A stretch of 64,000 bases of DNA from an uncultured Lachnospiraceae bacterium. Lineage in GTDB: Bacteria; Bacillota; Clostridia; Lachnospirales; Lachnospiraceae. The first letter of the stretch is position 1, and each line of letters starts with the position of its first letter. The position numbers and the translations under genes were made by a program. The stretch spans positions 33,307 to 97,306 of the forward strand of contig CANRFZ010000012.1 of the NCBI GenBank assembly GCA_947630025.1, read 5' to 3'. Positions 62,830-64,000 of the stretch are shown piece after piece. Under the pieces are notes generated by a model. It was not told where the DNA came from and made no database searches. It saw only the letters and a list, made by a program, of their open reading frames with translations.

Positions 62830-63630
62830 TTATAAGGGAGGTCTTTCCTCCTGAAGCGGCATACCGGTTTTTTCATATAAATATGTGAAAAAAGCCTTCA
62901 TTTCCCTGCGCGGATAAAATTCTATCGAACATCCTATCATTTTTCCGCTTTTCAGCCTGAAAAAGCACTCCAGCGACGGCGCCTTGTAGCTTTTGCAGAA
63001 ATGGCGTTCCAGATCATGACCGAGAACTTTCATTGACAGTCCGTAGGCCTCTATCTCCTCTACAGAAAAGGCATCCTCTCGTTTCTTCCATTTGCCCACC
63101 GGTCTGTCATTGACACATTCTTTGCTGACACGCCTGACGACGACTTTTCCGTTTCCGTATTTGATCCAATGGGAACCTTGGCTGAATCCGGCATACCCAT
63201 TCAGCAGAAGGAAGTAGATGCAAAGGGCGATCCAGCCGATACTGTCAGCTATGTTGCGCTCCCATATCTTATAGATTCCCCAAAGAAGACATATGACGAT
63301 CGGTATCATAAATATCAGGCACGCCAGCAGTGCGCTTTTTGCGTATATTCTTTTATATTCTGCCGGTTCGGTTTTTGCGTACATTCTTTTATATTCTGCC
63401 GATTTGGTTTTTGCGTATATTCTTTTATATTCTGCCGATTTGGTTTTTGCGTACATTCTTTTATATTCTGCCGATTTGGTTTTTGCGTACATTCTTTTAT
63501 ATTCTGCCGATTTGGTTTTTGCGTATATCCTTTTATGCTCCGCCGAGTCGGTTTTTTGCCGTGATCTTCCTCTGTGGTGTTCATGATCTCCCCCGTGCGC
63601 TTCTCCTGCGCGCTTCCCCGATGCTTGCAC
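62830..63630 (-). CDS. Membrane protein with 12-residue N-terminal repeats; start or frame uncertain
   Basis: About 266 residues if started at GTG 63630. Residues 25-100 contain six 12-residue repeats of the type KTKSAEYKRMYA, very basic and helical. Two membrane helices (about 103-122 and 133-150) and a cytoplasmic-type domain with VVVRRVSKEC and FRLKSGKMIGCSIEFYPRR follow; the latter resembles PH-like membrane-protein domains. GTG 63630 has no ribosome-binding site. ATG 63584, with a fine GGGGGAG, opens a different frame that would join this one if a run of six A (63552-63557) had seven. So the gene may be frameshifted, slip at that site, or start inside the repeats. Confidence 0.55.
   Translation of the reverse strand: MQASGKRAGEAHGGDHEHHRGRSRQKTDSAEHKRIYAKTKSAEYKRMYAKTKSAEYKRMYAKTKSAEYKRIYAKTKSAEYKRMYAKTEPAEYKRIYAKSALLACLIFMIPIVICLLWGIYKIWERNIADSIGWIALCIYFLLLNGYAGFSQGSHWIKYGNGKVVVRRVSKECVNDRPVGKWKKREDAFSVEEIEAYGLSMKVLGHDLERHFCKSYKAPSLECFFRLKSGKMIGCSIEFYPRREMKAFFTYLYEKTGMPLQEERPPL
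63336..63551. repeat. Six 36-bp tandem repeats
   Basis: Six units of 36 bp (starts at 63336, 63372, 63408, 63444, 63480, 63516), each beginning TTTTTGCGTAYATTCTTTTA on the + strand, differing at a few positions. The unit is a multiple of three, so several frames stay open on both strands. There are no spacers. Confidence 0.95.
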
Positions 63631-63743
63631 GCATTTTCAGCATAACAAAACACAATCCGGCTGTCAATTGCGCAAAAATCGTGGTTTAAAAATCTTTTTT
63701 GGAAGGGCGCCTGCTGACAAACGACGACATCCTAAATTCGGAA

Positions 63744-63786
63744 ATTTTAGGTGTGAGATTTCTTGGCCATTTTAGGTGTGAGATTT
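63744..63786 (+). repeat. Two 18-bp direct repeats, 25-bp period, just upstream of a strong promoter
   Basis: ATTTTAGGTGTGAGATTT occurs at 63744 and 63769 and ends 12 bases before the -35 box. It could be an operator or an activator site. The 63631-63743 stretch holds no gene. Confidence 0.8.
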
Positions 63787-63798
63787 TTCGTCGAGCTA

Positions 63799-63827
63799 TT
63801 GACAAGGCCGGGGCGATGTGATATTAT
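63799..63827 (+). promoter_or_regulatory. Strong sigma-A promoter at the right edge
   Basis: Consensus TTGACA (63799-63804), 17 bp and TATTAT (63822-63827). It drives a leader that runs off the window. Confidence 0.85.
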
Positions 63828-63834
63828 TTTTAAG

Positions 63835-64000
63835 CTGCCGTTGAGACGGCAGTTTCGCACCTTGACAAACAGACAGTAATGCAACCCTGAAAGATTCCGA
63901 GAAAGAAAAAGAAGCCGCGGGAGGACCTGCGGCGTGGAAGAAATTCAGAGAGAAAAGAACGGACGTAACAAAACGTGCAGTAAAAAAGGATTGAGAACAA
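63835..64000 (+). other. Non-coding leader, possibly of an rRNA or other stable-RNA operon
   Basis: CTGCCG-TTGAGA-CGGCAG (63835-63852) makes a small hairpin just after the promoter. The rest is purine-rich with no long ORF or ribosome-binding site. Its strong promoter, adjacent tRNA genes and A/G-rich leader resemble the region before a 16S gene, but no rRNA sequence is inside the window. Confidence 0.4.

Noticed and set aside
63336..63551. 36-bp repeats as a CRISPR array
   Set aside because: The unit length is CRISPR-like, but repeats are directly adjacent with no spacers, and no cas genes are nearby.
63330..63689. Plus-strand ORFs through the 36-bp repeats (Phe/Tyr/Ile-rich)
   Set aside because: They arise because the repeat unit is a multiple of three and lacks stops; they have no ribosome-binding site and oppose the membrane-protein gene.

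Overview
The window looks like a chromosomal segment of an anaerobic, GC-rich member of the Clostridia, most probably Lachnospiraceae. The reasons are the Ptb/Buk butyrate pair, a split purine finishing step (stand-alone formyltransferase plus a PurO-type cyclohydrolase), Clostridia-type Ser/Thr kinases with N-terminal zinc ribbons, an RFN-controlled RibU, and tRNA genes without encoded CCA. Species cannot be named from sequence alone. Almost all genes lie on the + strand; the exceptions are ptb-buk, a small HExxH protein near 35.5 kb and a repeat-bearing membrane protein at 62.8-63.6 kb.

Layout. (1) 0-0.95 kb: AT-rich end of an Rpn/YhgA-like nuclease gene, a terminator and debris. (2) 0.97-16.7 kb: a surface-glycan island with a TagF-like phosphotransferase, an AsnB-type amidotransferase, four glycosyltransferases (one frameshifted in a poly-G tract), a WcbI-like enzyme, a LicD transferase, an SDR, a ribulose-phosphate-epimerase-like protein and two IspD/TarI-like cytidylyltransferases. 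Together these suggest CDP-activated polyols or pentoses transferred as phosphodiesters to a teichoic-acid-like or capsular polymer. Five proteins of the island share a similar small Rossmann-like module. (3) 16.8-23 kb: housekeeping genes guaB, IMP cyclohydrolase, AICAR formyltransferase, then convergent buk and ptb. (4) 23.1-31.2 kb: a Ser/Thr phosphorylation island with an FHA protein, two PP2C phosphatases, a membrane-anchored trypsin-like protease carrying an FHA domain, three kinases and a small HTH protein. (5) 31.4-35.2 kb: secA and prfB (with the +1 recoding site). (6) 35.2-42.8 kb: an HExxH protein, a secreted acidic-repeat protein, a FecR-domain protein, a CHASE2 nucleotide cyclase, a TIM-barrel protein and a GAF/HD-GYP protein. 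(7) 42.9-52.7 kb: tex, a Cys-rich small protein, a cobalamin riboswitch with a lipoprotein CbiK-like chelatase, an FMN riboswitch with ribU, two sugar-type ABC permeases without partners, and an HlyD-like adaptor. (8) 53-62.3 kb: an MTA/SAH deaminase, a polytopic membrane protein, then a tRNA-maturation block (tsaE, a tsaB-rimI fusion, rnz, tsaD) and an ispD fused to a P-loop kinase-like domain. (9) 62.3-64 kb: two tRNA-Ser genes, a membrane protein with six 36-bp repeats, and a strong promoter with a leader that probably begins an rRNA or other stable-RNA operon beyond the edge.

The most unusual non-coding content is a set of multi-hairpin elements wedged between co-directional genes (13.99, 50.27, 52.73 and 56.86 kb). 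The 50.27 and 56.86 kb copies clearly belong to one family: conserved core, variable side hairpins with compensatory changes, and a possible loop-to-tail pairing. Three 8-9 nt poly-G tracts sit inside cell-surface genes, each at a Gly-Gly-Gly stretch, and look like possible contingency loci. All functional assignments come from motif recognition by eye; no database search was run.
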